A stretch of DNA of 64,000 bases from Synchiropus splendidus (GCF_027744825.2 NC_071349.1:5642001-5706000); one strand, 5' to 3'. Numbered from the stretch's first letter, positions 40,978 to 54,061 are shown. Numbers and translations: made by a program. The notes: a model not told the origin generated them from the letters alone.

Positions 40978-43900
40978 ATTGTCTGATGGAGAGTGGCCGC
41001 AGGCCTCAGCTAACCAGTTCCCATGATTCCATGGTTCCACTAAAGCAAGTTCCTCGGGGGACACCTCCCACACACTGGTTTGTTTTCATCCTTAATGGGA
41101 GATCATCTTACACTCTTTTTTGTGTGTGTGTGTGAAGTAAACAGTTAGTGCATACGTGTATTTTTGTACGTGCACCTGCACTAACATTCTAAAATAAGAG
41201 TGCATGTGTGTTTATGGAGAAGCAGATGAAGAACGCTTTTGGCCTTCAGACACCAGACACCTTCATTCCGGCACCGTGTGTTGTTGCCCATGAGGCGAAA
41301 AGGCAGATGAAGAAAGGAAAATAGTCTGGAGGCGTCTGGGATGGAGCGTTCATATTTAGGAATAATTGCTTTTAAGTGCTGAGATATAACAGCCAAATGG
41401 GCCAAGGAACAAAGAGGAGTTGTCGGGGATGGAAAAGCATAGATATTTGAGGATTGGTAATGAGGGGGTTTTCCTGAGAGATGACAGCGAGGAGGAGGAT
41501 CAGAGGGTGAAACCAAGTGAATACATCAGATCAGGAGGTGCCTGATCCCAGACTGGCCTGTGAAGTCCGTCCCAGCCAAGCACGCTCGCATTTGTTTTAT
41601 ATATTTGAGCGAGACCTGGTGCTGAAAGAGCAGGGTGAGCCAAGTCGGATTTGGCCTTCGGGACATTTTGGCAGAATCATCTATGTTATGAAGTGTGGTA
41701 CCCTGGCAGCTAAGTGGCAGCAGAGCAAAGTAGAACTTAACATAAACACAGTCCGGATTTAAAAAACATCCATCAAACAGATCTACCTGGAAGCTGCAGC
41801 GTCTCACTCTAGTTGAAGACTGACTGCCGGAGTTAGATGCATGAAGATGATGAGTTAAGGAGGCAGGTGGAACTCTATAGCTGTTAAGATAAAGTTAGCG
41901 GCGAACAAGGACAGCATGGAGGCTAAGAGAAAATGGTGAAATGCTGAGCTTGAGGAAATATTTCTCATGTTTTCCTCTATGATGAGCAGCTTCTGGCCAA
42001 GGGCCCCGGTCCTGGCAATGGTCCTGCCCATGTGTTCAATGATAAAGATTTAGATTAAGAGTTCCAGACAGATCAGAACTGAGGACTAGTCTCTATTGTC
42101 TGCCGTACCTGTCTCACCTATGACCACTCGCAGGCCCGACATTGTGGGGGCCAGGTGCTGAAGCAAGAACACCGGCATTTTTAAATTGTTCGTGATATTC
42201 TTCTTAAGTTAAGCAGAAACCGGAAAATGTGACTCATATAACAAAGTCACTTAAACAAATAAACTTTCATGTGACCAAAATGCGTCTAGATCTTGACTGT
42301 TAGCCAGTGCAGTGCAGTCATGGAAGTTTTTTTATTCCTGTTTTTCAATACTGAAATGAGATTGGTGGAGAAATGCCGATACATATCTAGTTATTGTCAA
42401 AAAACCCAAACTATGGCTGCCCTAAATACTACTACGTTTTAGTAACACTGGAACAGTGGCAACGATTGTATGTGAGTGTTGTGGTGCAGGTCAGGGAACA
42501 ATATTTACAAGGACTCAACTTGTCCTTTTTTCTAACGCTTTTATTTAATATTTAAAAACGAAGAAAAATAGGCTCCAACAAAATGGTCACTTCTCCCATG
42601 CCAGGTCATTGGTCATTCGACTTGGAGTGGCTACTTGACACCTTGGGAGTGAGAACATGGTGAGATTGACCTGGGAACGCCACAGTAGTCCCCTTAGTTA
42701 GTTTGCGGAGCTTGTGCCCTCAACTACAATGATAAATGACCTTTGATAGGACTGTTTTGTGTTGCATTTTGGGGAAACTCACAATGGATCCAAACAAATA
42801 AATGCCTTCATTACACAAGATTATTTGAATGATGCATGAGAAGGCTCAAATACTAAAATGGATGACACACTAGAACATGATACGCTGAAAATATGATTTT
42901 GTGAATGAAGGTTATTATTTCAGCGAATAACACTCATAAATACCAGTCGGTTTATGACGTCTACATAGACACTATCGACCAGAGTAAACCCTCTAACAAC
43001 TTGCCCAGATAAAAAGTGTCTACACACTACATTCAACTAACCTACTACATACTTCAAAGTCAAAACTTGAAAGCATTTGATACTTTCGTGTGTGATGGTG
43101 TTTATATATTTGTGCTTCTTACAGCAATGTAACGATCAGAAGGATCTTGATACGCACCCTCATTACATTATTCGTACAGCTAAATGTCCCACAACATGAA
43201 TTTCTGGGAATCCCTTCTGTCGCTGTGTGTTTTGCCAAAATGTGGCTCTGCAGTTTTCGTTTTGTGGGTTTTGGAAATGCCCCCACTTTTCCGGCCCTGC
43301 TCCAATTTTCTTTAAATACAAACGTAATTGGTTTGATTTCCGACCTCCGGGCTGGTGGTGAAGGGGGGCCGACGAGGGCCGAGTGTGGGGGACCCAGTTG
43401 ACAGCAGGCGATCTGCACGCTTGGGTGGAAAAACAGTTTCGGACTCCAGAGCCAGAGCTACTATTTCCCCTTTAAACCCCTGATTATGTGCCCAACCTGG
43501 AAGACTGTTAATGGCCGAGTCGCTTTTTTGGTGATTTGTAGGATGAAATGTAAAATAGTGTCAGTTTTACTGTTTATAATGCGCTTGGATTTAATGTAGA
43601 TGTACATGTGTAAATACATGTTGCCTAAATGACAGTATTAAATGTATGTATAAAGTAAACATGCATACTTGTTAAATGTGTATATAGAGTACAAGAAGTA
43701 CAGGTACTGACATTTGAATACTTGCTGATGCCGAGTACTAATGCGAGAAATTAATAATACCAAAACAACCACTTAAAATAACATTTTTATTTCAGCACAC
43801 GTTCCCTGAATAAATATGACAACATTGCCACAGATCAAGCGTTCCAAATTTAGCCTGGACGCACAGGTGGATCTAATAAAATCAACAGTGTGAACTGTTG

Positions 43901-44172
43901 AGTTTCTTGTGTTATAAGTACAATTAAAACTTTGATCATGAACTTGGCTTTGGTGTTTGGTTTCACACAGCACCGTGCTGCAGTCCATGTCATAATGTTC
44001 CACTTGTTCCTTTATAGTAGAATGCGAATAACGAAACATAGATTTCCTGAATTCACGTCACTTTTCACGGCTGATTTCCTGTCTAGCCGATAGTCCGTGG
44101 CACGGAGCTCTGTGTAAAATAGAAACCGAATTGAAGAGGAGCTGAGGTCCACCATTGGGGAATATATTTATA

Positions 44173-44202
44173 AATAATAATAACAATAATAATAATAATA
44201 AT
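44173..44202. repeat. (AAT)n microsatellite
   Basis: Ten AAT-type units with one interruption (AACAAT). Confidence 0.93.
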
Positions 44203-46804
44203 GAGGATTATTTATATACTTTTTATATACTATACATTGTATATACTTTTTGCCCTCAACGTGCTCGCTAGTATTTATTGCAATAGGTGCTGTCTTGAGC
44301 GCGTATTAAATGAGTACAGCAAAATAGGCCAGTATCAGCACAGGTACCAATGCTGCTACCAGGACATCCCAGTTCAATATGCTGATTCAATTCACAAATA
44401 CAAATGTGCAAGTCTCAATTATGAATAGATAATGAAGCATAAAATGTATGTTTGGATTGATACAAACTATAAACTGAGATATCATCAAAGTCAAATGAAA
44501 ATTCGGCTCACAGCTGAAAGTATTTTTGTTGTTTCACTGTGCTCCTGAGTGTGTGTGTTTTTCATTTTTTCATTCACTCCCTTGTTGAGAGTACATTTTG
44601 AGGTACATTTTTCATTCTTAAGATATTGGACTCCTTGTTATTGTGATTTTGCTGGCTTGAAATTGAACCATTTGAGTCTGTATTCTGTCTGACGCCGGTT
44701 CAACATGCGCTCTTGGGTTCGGCTCTGCTCACTAACCCCCACAATTATTCGACTAAACTGGGCCTCTCATGATATGCTACTCTTTTCCACATCGATGGTG
44801 CTTCTTCAGACTCAGCCAAATCCATTAGCATTAAATAGAGGGAAGGAAAATAAAACCAGTATGCAATGACAAAAATCATCTGTGATTTCTCACAAAGGCA
44901 TTTAAGAGAAGCCAGTGTGTTGCCTCTCGGCAGGCGTGAGTAATCAACAGGGAACAAGACGTAGCGTCTGGGAGACGCCAAGGCCTCCACTGATCTGCAG
45001 CCAGCTCTCTTCTGACCTTCCATTGTTCCCTGTGTGGTTGGTGAAGTGTGGCAGCTTGAATTGTTATTGTCTCGGGGAATCCTAATAAATACTTTTGCCG
45101 GCGCTCACGGCAAAGAAAGAATGAGGGAAAACATTCAGGAAACTTAACCAAATGCACAACTTCTGTCCCAAGTTAACAGCCCTCACTCCGCTGCTGGTTC
45201 CTGAGCACATCAAAGAAACAAGATCTGCTTGTTGAAAAGATTGGAGTTTGAGAAGGTGTTGACTGTTTCTGAAGGGACCACAGAGAAGAGCTGCCACGCT
45301 AGACCAGGTCCAGAGACGCCTTCTAATGAAGAACAGAGAGACAGCCGAGTAGTTTGTCGTCTACATACAGTCTGGAAAACAAAACAGATGCTGGTCCAAC
45401 TAAAGCAGGATTCTGGGATGTGTGGTCGCACCACAGAAGAGCTTGACCCAGCAGGCTTCCGTACTTTGGTGCGGATTGAACACAGGGACGTTTCCAAAAA
45501 TGGAACACACGCACATCCAAATGGTGTGTAGCCTTCCCGGCAGGCGACAGCCGTCGCTGTGGAAAAGAACGGTAAGTGACGGCTCAGAGCTTTGATGAGT
45601 CGCAGGGGCACAGTGGCACTACAGGCGCAGAGAAAGGAAGGAAACATTCGTTTTTGAAAAAGCTGAGGAATTGGGCAACATGGCTGAGTGAAGACGCCCA
45701 CAGTCTGAATCATCCTAACAAGCACATGGCACATTAACACCAGGAAACCAGTCGACCATATATTTCAAGAGCCTCACATAAAGCCTGGTGACTCACAAAG
45801 ACTTGTATAATTGGTTTAATGTAATTGTGTAATTTATCAAGCATTCTTTTAAAATTGCTTTGGTATGTGACCACTCCTACCAGCAATTGGATTGTCTGAT
45901 GAAATTATGACTTGTTTTTTCATCACTGCACTCAACAATGACTGGCCTCAATCCAATGGTCAACTCTGACCTCAACTCTCAGCATCAAACTTAAAAAAAC
46001 TGGTGAAATTACCTCTAATAACTTAGTCAAAATGTTGATTTTACCCAGTTAGACAAACCTAATATAGACATAACATCACTTCTGAACAGGTTTTAAAATC
46101 AGGATCCAGCATCAAGACTGCTAAATGATGTAAATAAACACCATTATGCCACAAATATAAATTTGCTGCAAAGCAGAACAGCTGCTAGGGAGACTGGCTG
46201 CGAAGGTGGAGCTCCAGAAACACCGGATCAGAAGTGGAAAATGAGTGCAGTAATATAACAACATCTATGTCCTAGCTAAACAAACAAGTGTAAACAAGCC
46301 TCATCCCTGAGTGAACTCAGCATTTGTACCGGCTGGAGGTGTAACACCACCTGCTTTATAAAAGCTTAAAGTATTCAGATGGAGCCTTGTGTTACTTAAA
46401 CCACACAAAGTCCAAAGATCTAATGGACGTCAGAAAGCCATTAGGCTAAAGCGTTTAGCTAACATAAGCACGTGCGCATTCTTAAGAGGAGGAGCAGGGC
46501 AATCAATAGCCTTCTCTCTTCATTCTTCCTCTCCTGTCCCTTAATGTTAAATCCAGGTCAGAGCTACTGCTGTGTAAAGTGGTGGATCAGAATGGACCAG
46601 CAGTCAGAGGAAACAGCCTGGTTTCTTTTGTTGGACACACGATGTAGAGGCAGCGTTCAGTCCTCTATAATAACTTCAAGCAGCTATGTATCAATAGTCT
46701 CGATCTGCCATTTTAAATGGTCATCTTTGTTTTATGGGCATTGCACTTTGGCTTTTTTTTTTTTTTACATTATCTTAGGGCTTTCTTAACTATTGATTGT
46801 ATGG

Positions 46805-47080
46805 AAGTGTTTTATGGTCATGAGCCTTGGGTAGACAGAGACAACAAAAGTGTGTATGCAAACTTCGCTGCGTGTCCGAGAACCTTGGCCAACATGAAGA
46901 GGCTCAAAGTAGAAGTAGTTGCCGTGACTCTTGTCAGGATGAATCCTGGACACAATGGAAAGATTGTGTCTCCTGGTATTTCTCCCAGAATAGATGGAGA
47001 TTTTCGGGGCTTTGGAAGTCAGAGCTTCTGTACTTGATTTTCATGACCTTGGATAAGAAGAAGAAGATGGAAGGATGGAT
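46805..47080 (+). pseudogene. Fossil LINE fragment (ORF2 end and 3' tail)
   Basis: It begins with a frame reading EVFYGHEPWV, like the YGHE-WV segment of the same fish LINE family as the fragment near 35340. It continues with GAAGAGGCTCAAAGTAGAAG and ends GGATAAGAAGAAGAAGATGG plus an ATGGATGGATGG-like tail (AAGGATGGAT). The element is rearranged and has no intact reading frame. Confidence 0.65.
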
Positions 47081-50000
47081 ACTTTTGAAACTGGGTAGAA
47101 TTTAATGCATATGCATCTACCAAATTGTTGAGCACTTGAGGCCCAGAAAAAGAACATTGGGTGTCAATACAGGATCCAATCTTGATGTAAATGAGTTCTG
47201 TAAGCTTATATAATAATAAAAATGAAATACAATACAAGCACATAATTGCATGAGCATTATCCGACTCCAGCTGAGTCACACACACGGCAGCATAGAATGC
47301 CATAATTCTCCACATACCAGACTGATACTGGCCACAGGCTCGACACTCTGAAGTAACATAAACTGTGAGGTAAATCTTCCTCTCTGAGGAGGGGCGCGGC
47401 TGCTGACAGGAGCGCAGGCTTTTATGTATAATAGTTTTGTCACAGACAAAATAAAACAGGCCTCTATTGTCCTCTTCTGAGACTAAACACAACCAGTACA
47501 AAAGGCAGCTGCAGGCGTTGCATACCTGTTGTCTCGCAAGGGAACATCTGACTTCACCCGACGCTCGAAACAAAGCGATAGACTATAGCGATAGAAGCAG
47601 GAGCTGGATTCATCGTCTAAGACTGCCCTCCAGTGGTGATGAGAGGTGTTGCCGTAGCTCCACGTCCTTGAACCTTCACTGGATCTTAACCAGTCGCCAG
47701 TAAACCGCAGCTCTGCCACAGGGTGCGACTGCAGGGGTGAGCGGCACCAGCAGGAAGGGGTGCGGCAGCTTTTGTGGGCCGCCCAAGGGGGTCCGCCACA
47801 GCCCCCTATCTCATCACCACAGTAGCCGCCGAGGCCCGGGGAGGAAAAAGCCACCCCACCACATTTTAATGGGGGTGAAAATAAACAATGTGAGCACACA
47901 AAACCCACCCAACTGGTTGAGTGGTGGCTCTGGAGCGCAACAGATAAACTGGGCAGTTACTCTGCGGTTTGGAGAGTTGATGGCAGATGCCACACTCCGC
48001 AGAATTTATCACCAAACTTCACTTCTCTGCATGTCAGGATCCATTTGATTATGGTTGTAAATCCCACCACCCCCCTATTTTCGGATTATCACGGCAGACC
48101 CAGTGGCTCAATAAAAAAACATCCTATAAAACTAGAAACTCTCTTGACGCAAAGGTTCTTTCCAAATGTTGGAGCTACACTTGTAACCTTGTAAAACAGC
48201 ATCAAGTCATTAAAAATATATGCATAGATTAATAAATAAACAGCTATAAAATGACCTGCTGCTATTAGTGGATGGTTCATAGCGGTTCATAGCACCAAAA
48301 CAAGGATGGACTGGACTTCAGGAGAGCATCCTCCTCTTCCATTTGGTGGCCTTTAAAGGACAAGGAATTTCTGAAAAAGGGACACAACAGACCGTACTCC
48401 ATGAGAAGAATGGGCTACTTTAACATCTCATCTAAGCTCCTCTATATGTCCTAGCAGTCCATCATGTGGGCTGTGTGGAGCTGGGAACAGAGCTTGGAAG
48501 AAGGACATTCAGGGGCCTGTGAGAGGAAGCCATGTGGCAGGTCTGAACATGGAGGGAGAGTGGTGGAACAGTGGACAAGCACTCCAGCCTCCAGTCCAGT
48601 CAGGAGCTCCTTGCCACCCCTGGACTCTGGACGCTCATGAAGCTTTGTGTCCGCGATCATTGCTCTCCTCTCGACGGCCAGAAACCGTTGATATAAATGG
48701 TGTCGCTCCAACACCCTGCACTCCTGTCAGGTCCCACATGAGAGACGCATGATGAAAGGTTACAGCTGAACTCTCTGACACAATAATAATTGCAGATGTG
48801 TAAATTTAATTTGGCTCATTTTGGCAGGACACGCAGGCACCTTGGAAGAAAAACAACAATTACCTCGTTCCTTTCACTTGTCCCTCCAGTAATTATCATT
48901 AGTTTATTAAGCTGACACCCTCCTACGCTGAAGTTAAACATTGTCCGCCGTCTGTCTGGAGCAGGAGCTCGGGTGTTTTCGTTGGACCAGTTCAATGAAA
49001 AGGCCACGGTCCCCTATAGCAACGCCCTCCAGCTCTACGTTTAATTTAAAAAATTGTTGGCATTTATTCAGAAAATATGTTGGCGTCAGCAGATTTTAAA
49101 ATAAGAACTCATCTGTAACTGGTTACTGCAGCGCCACGACAATGTTGATCCACCTACAAGGTGTTTTTCTTGCCAAACTGCTTGACGTGGTACAAGCTGT
49201 CATTGAGTCATCACTCTCCATGTCTATCTTGGCTGCAGCCGGGGCCTTTTTTGTCTGGTGGGCATTTCAATAGACCTCTTGCTGTTGGGGTGACATGTCA
49301 GAGAGCTGAGTGTGATGCAGAGTGGCACGCTGCAGGAAAGAGTGAAACTTAAGAATGTCCAGTATATATTTAGTGTGTTTAAAAAGGCTTCAAACGTTGT
49401 TAATTTCAATGTTTAGGACATCTGTGGTGTCATGACTGGAACAAATAGCCTGTGTATTATTAGAGGTGAATTTCGATTCGAAAGTTCACTTCGCCCCCAC
49501 AGTTCTCTTTTATAGACATTTCAGAATGTCATTTGTGCTGGTGAAGGTAGACTTATATCCAAAGGGCTTTTCTCAAACAGAACTCCTCGTTCTTTTCAAA
49601 CTGCAAAGCACAAACCGTTCCAGAACAGCAGGATTTGGGATGGGCCTTACCGTATGTTTTGAACAAATCGAATGCCCCGATTCCGTGCAGTTTTGTCTCG
49701 GTGTTGTGGTGGATGACAATACTTTTGGACTGCATGTGTTTAGGTTACACAAAACACATATAAATAATATTAAAAGTGGAAATACTGACTCACCAGAGTG
49801 AAGCTTCCAGCTGCAACACAGCAGTCTATTTCTGTTCCTTCTTGCAAAACTGACTTGATTCAAGACAAAAAAAGATATTTGTTGCTTTTTTCGTGTTTTG
49901 AAATACCACGCCAGACAGAAACTCTCCTCAAGGTCTAAGCCACTGTCACCAATTGTACTGTCAGAATAATTTGTAAAATAAAACGACATAAAAAGATATT

Positions 50001-50805
50001 AAGCTTTTATTGTCTGCTTCAAATTGATACTGCTTCATATAACGTCAGAACATTTATTTTCATCAGCCACACACTAAACTACATTAAATAAGATTCAGCT
50101 TATTGCAGGAACACATTATTATGAAATTCCAGGTAATATTTACTGACAGAAATAAATGAAGAAGGAGAAATGGAAATACTAGTGCAAATAATCGCTGTAG
50201 GCATGCTATAAAATAAACTGATATAAGCATGGAAATACAAATGGAAATATATTTTAATTGAATATGTACGTCCATTTATTGTTCTGTATTTATTTAAATG
50301 CTTGGACACTATCCTCAACATGTGATAACATTGTGTATTTGAACAGTAAATGAATGAAGTCTCAGCCACGTATTTGAAAAATACATACTTGTCATTTCAA
50401 TAACATATCCATCATCTATACACAAAAAAACAACCACAGTGTGCCAATTTTTAATTTTTTATTTCGATTTGGTTGCTGAAAAAAAAAGCCATGACAAAAC
50501 TCGCAACATGGTGAATAATGAAAAGATTTTGGAAAAAAGCAAAAACAAACTAATAAGGCAGTTGAGGAAACCACTTGTTCATAAATCTGGTGTGATTCCA
50601 CGTTCCCTCCAAACTCTAATCAAATGTATATAAAATTTACACCATGGAAAATGAGAAATCAAATAACAAATATTTACAATTCCTTTTTTCTTCAATTTCA
50701 TATGATGAGACAAAAGTGGGAAGGAATATTCATCTGTGCTACGCTAGAGCTACAGTATTGTTAAATACATTCACTACTTTAGAGAAGAAGCAGGTACTCC
50801 ATTGA

Positions 50806-51570
50806 GTTTTATTTATTTTTAAATACATCTTGCTGCATGACCACACGTCGGACTGTTTCGACTGTTACTCCGAGCAGCCCGACCCAAACAGGAATAATGT
50901 GCCTCGGCTTGTGTCGGTTTCTCAGTCTCCGTGTAGTGACTTGGACAGAGATTTGGTCTTCCAGCTACACAAGAAATATGAATGCTACTCTGCAGCAAAA
51001 GAATCAGATCATGAAGTACCTGCAGCTGACAGTAAAATAAAGCATTGATCTATTGACTGCTCAGGTTTGGGTTAATGCTTCAACACTGTTGTTATGTTTC
51101 CCAACAACCCAAAAGATAGCACACATGCTTTGTGGCTGGTGAAGTCACCATACATAACAGATGATATAAAGCAATAGGGTGGTCAGGAGAAGGCAGACAC
51201 TGTATAGAACAAGTGACACAGCTGATCTTTAGGAAAGCTACATGCAATAACTGGACTGACTGAGATGTTAAGATCCAAGGACAGTCACTTTTGCATCACT
51301 TCTTCCACACAGTTCATCGGCAAAGGCCACTTATCAGAGAGAGGGGGTCCTGACATTCATAAGCACTGACCCTCGTGGTCGAGGAGCTGAGCAGCCATTG
51401 AAAATATAGATTCATTAAAGATGAAGCTGAGGATCTATTCATGGAATGAGGGGCTGGGGTTTGCAAATTGGAGGTGAGGAGAGAAGGAAAGATGTCCAGA
51501 GTTCTTCTTTCTCGTGAGTGAGCACTTCAGTCCTGGTGCTGGGAAGAGCAGGGAGAGAGCTACCGGGAGC
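50806..51570 (-). other. clic4: clic4 3' untranslated region (estimated)
   Basis: Non-coding sequence after the clic4 stop, read on the minus strand. Two overlapping AATAAA signals (TTTATT on the plus strand at 50808-50813 and 50812-50817) would give a UTR of about 0.75 kb. Another AATAAA at 50006-50011 would give about 1.55 kb. Mammalian CLIC4 has a long 3' UTR, so the distal signal may also be used. The region is AT-rich with no other gene. Confidence 0.5.
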
Positions 51571-51735
51571 TTATTTGACCAGCCTCTTGGCCACGTCGGC
51601 GTAGGCGATCTCAATCTCCTTGTCACTGGGGCAGGTGTTGGTGAACTCGTCTCGCGTGTAGGCGTAGTTCAGGTACTTCCAGACGGCGGTCATCTCTTTG
51701 GGGATCTCAAAGCCTCTGTACTTTTTAGCCACGAC
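51571..51735 (-). CDS. clic4: clic4 last coding exon
   Basis: 165 nt including the stop (TTA on the plus strand at 51571-51573). Preceded on the minus strand by the acceptor TTCAATCATCAG. Encodes [20 protein letters not shown], then [20 protein letters not shown] and the C-terminal [14 protein letters not shown]. It completes the all-helical C-terminal domain of the GST fold. The junction with the upstream exon (K|VVAKKYR) is at the family position. The intron before it is only 73 bp. Confidence 0.96.
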   Translation of the reverse strand, partial: VVAKKYRGFEIPKEMTAVWKYLNYAYTRDEFTNTCPSDKEIEIAYADVAKRLVK

Positions 51736-51808
51736 CTGATGATTGAAAGAGTTCAAAAATGTTTATCAAAGCAACAGCAAAAATATTTAGCCCATCTTTC
51801 ATCCTCAC

Positions 51809-51990
51809 CTTGACTATGTGCAGCTTTGGCAGGAGGTTACAATCAGCCAGGGTCATTTCGTCTCCATCCAGGAACCTGCGGTTGGAAACCTTGACGTCCT
51901 CGATGCTGTTGTGATCGATCTCATCTGGGAGCGGAGAGCGAAGATACTCATCCAGCTTCTGTAGCATCTTCAGGAGTCCTCGCTCCAGAG
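51809..51990 (-). CDS. clic4: clic4 penultimate coding exon
   Basis: 182 nt, the expected CLIC size, between GTGCAG and AAG|GTGAGG on the minus strand. Starting inside an alanine codon it encodes [20 protein letters not shown], the acidic [20 protein letters not shown] loop characteristic of CLICs, and [20 protein letters not shown]. It enters in phase 1 and leaves in phase 0, which matches both neighbours. Confidence 0.96.
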
Positions 51991-52435
51991 CTGCACGCGT
52001 CCAAAACGAAAAATAAATGAACAAATAAAAACTACTGCAACAACCTACCACACGAGGGCAGTATTTCAACACAAACGAGCCCACGCTCGCTTCAAAATCT
52101 CAGACGTCTTGAGTCGAATTTTTGGCCGTTTTGGTTGTTGCCTGTTTGGTCATTGACAGATTACGGAATTTAAGTGAAGTTGGGTAATTGTTGTTTTTTT
52201 TTTTTTTAATAAATGAGTGATTCATTTTATGACAGCGTATATTATTTTTTTAAACAACAATATATTTTCCCTTATTTTGATCCATTTTTCCATCAAAGCC
52301 ATCAGCAATGTATTCACCAGCACTATAATTGGGGCAATAAAATATTATTTAATCTAGCAAAAAAAGTCCAATTATAATAATGAGGTCATTGGGAAATAAA
52401 TTTGTCCGATCTAACCTGTCCATAAAACTGAATGT

Positions 52436-52438
<3 letters not shown>

Positions 52439-52474
<36 letters not shown>

Positions 52475-52503
52475 TTTATTATTATTTTTTTTTTTTTTTT
52501 TTT
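52439..52503. repeat. (AT)n followed by a T-rich run
   Basis: Fourteen AT units followed by about 38 bases that are nearly all T (A-rich in the clic4 transcript orientation). The T-rich part resembles a decayed poly-A tail or plain low-complexity sequence. Confidence 0.9.
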
Positions 52504-52659
52504 CCCAGTGATTTCACTGTGTTTTTACTGAAAATTATGCCGTTTAATGTCTCATTGTACTCAGACGTGAAAGCATAGTACAAATAAGCAATAGGAGTCA
52601 AAAAAGAAATTATGGAATCAATTTATAGACCAGAATGTATTCTAAACTGTTGTATAGCA

Positions 52660-52873
52660 TATAGTAGGTGAAAGGATGCTTCCACAGTGTGTGGCTTCAA
52701 CTGTCAAACATGGAGGAGGAAGTGTGATGGTCTGGGGTTGTTTTGCTGGATCCAGGGTTGGTGACTTGTTCAGAGTGAGAGGCACCCTGAACCAAAACGG
52801 CTACCACAGCATCCTGCAGTGCCATGCAATACCCCCTGGTTGGCGTCTAGTTGGTCTGGTTTGCGACTACTGA
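52660..52873 (+). pseudogene. Tc1/mariner-like transposase fragment
   Basis: The plus-strand frame reads TVKHGGGSVMVWGCFAGSRV, then GDLFRVRGTLNQNGYHSIL. The HGGGSVMVWGCF block is the well-known central signature of Tc1-family transposases and precedes the second catalytic aspartate. The remainder quickly runs into a stop (VCDY then TGA). No terminal repeats or N-terminal helix-turn-helix were found. It is a dead fragment of about 210 bp inserted in a clic4 intron, antisense to the gene. Confidence 0.9.
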
Positions 52874-53626
52874 TCATGTGAGTTACATCACTGAATTTAA
52901 GGTGTCCTGGGTGTCGCAGGTGTTATATGGAACTGAAAGTATGACATGAATGTGGCAACTACATGCGCCACTTGCTAATCCAACAAATGGCTGGTCCACT
53001 TTCCTGAGTCCTTATCGCTGAACTCTGAGATCCAATCGTTCGCCCTGTTTACTCAGTCCTGGCTACAGATCAGAGGTTTAATATTTTCCCAGGGTGGAGA
53101 ACCGCAGACTCAAACACGCTACCAGTGTCTTGTAACTATTAGAAACAATGCAGCAGCAGAAAATAAAACCTGCTGCTGTCATGTTGGTGGATTTAATCAA
53201 CAGTAAGAGCCAGAGGCAGGGAATGTGGGTCATGGGTTCAAATCTGGACAGTGGTTCTGTACAGGTGAGCAGACAGGAGAGAACAAAAGCTGAACTAGAC
53301 TGGGCGAGTTCCGCCAATCAGGCTTGAGAGGCACTTGAGTTGCCTAGCAACCAGACTGTTCTTCCAGACAATAGGGAGGTTTCTGGAAATCTGCCTTTCA
53401 CACTGAGCTGGCGCACACTTAAGCCTTTGTGAGGACCCAAGATTTACCGCACAGATATGGTCATGATCAAAAGTGATTCCAAAGGAATTTGAACCAACAA
53501 GAAAAATGTCTAAAACACATGTCAAACTGGAGGCCACCACGAGAGCTTTATATGGTCACCTCAAAATCAGGAATAAGAGCAAAAAAAATAAAAAATACAG
53601 ACTCCAATGCACATAGATAATATGAA

Positions 53627-53666
53627 ACCTGAAGATTGCAGTGTTCAAACAATGCAATCTTCAGGT
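53627..53666. repeat. Perfect 14-bp inverted repeat
   Basis: ACCTGAAGATTGCA (53627-53640) is the exact reverse complement of 53653-53666, with a 12-nt loop. In the clic4 pre-mRNA the stem starts 67 nt after the donor of the 107-nt exon. Confidence 0.93.
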
Positions 53667-53733
53667 AATGTTACATTAGCTGAAGGACACGTGCCATGTC
53701 CATCATAAATCAGGGCTGTGTCACGTGACTCAC

Positions 53734-53840
53734 CTTCATTTGCATCAGGTTTCGAATTCTTGATGAAAGCAGAAAATTTGGCAAAAACATCCATGCCTGC
53801 CGTGTTGGACTCCGGATGTCTGGCACCAAGCTTGACGTAC
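53734..53840 (-). CDS. clic4: clic4 coding exon (107 nt)
   Basis: 107 nt as in other CLIC genes, bounded on the minus strand by CTGTTTTGCAG and GAAG|GTGAGT. It encodes [20 protein letters not shown] then [24 protein letters not shown] and FAKFSA are family hallmarks at the start of the C-terminal helical domain. It completes the tyrosine codon of PPKY at its start and ends one base into the alanine codon. Confidence 0.96.
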
Positions 53841-54061
53841 CTGCAAAACAGAGAACAGATTTCAACCCCTTAAAGCTCCTGTTTGCCATTGTTCAGAATT
53901 TAATAGAAAAGAACCCAATTTCTTTCTTCCTCATTTTTAACCAGCAGTGTGATTACATCTTTCCAGAGCAACTGCTGACATTGAGTCATTCAAGTTAAAC
54001 ATTTATAAGAGCAGGAATCCATGTCTCATGACACTGGGTGTGGATGCATGAAAGTGCTCAC

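Larger units (their letters stand above)
30110..49990. other. Gene-poor region between runx3 and clic4
   Basis: About 20 kb between the 3' ends of two convergent genes. I find no splice-flanked coding exon and no RNA gene. Recognisable content is microsatellites, a LINE-tail-like repeat near 32050, a perfect hairpin at 32378-32427, two ~200-bp direct repeats at 34598 and 36563 bracketing a LINE fossil, a hAT-like miniature element at 39546-39959, and another LINE fossil at 46805-47080. A GC-richer patch at about 47690-47860 has no recognisable protein. The rest looks like ordinary intergenic DNA. Confidence 0.65.
51991..53733 (-). other. clic4 intron between the 107-nt and 182-nt exons
   Basis: 1.74 kb. 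It contains a CTCF-like motif at 52048-52061, an (AT)n/poly-T tract at 52439-52503, a dead Tc1-like transposase fragment at about 52660-52870 and a perfect 14-bp hairpin at 53627-53666 close to the upstream exon's donor. No coding exon is supported. Confidence 0.8.

Noticed and set aside
45210..45740. 176-codon minus-strand open frame
   Set aside because: Overlaps another open frame on the plus strand, has no recognised domain and no splice context; most likely chance openness in moderately GC-rich DNA.
47480..48050. GC-rich block with Gly/Pro/Cys-rich frames on both strands
   Set aside because: Cysteine spacing is irregular, both strands are open, and no homologous protein comes to mind; better explained by GC content.
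53215..53255. tRNA-like B box (GGGTTCAAATCTGG)
   Set aside because: No matching A box at the right distance and no cloverleaf; insufficient for a tRNA gene or tRNA-derived SINE.
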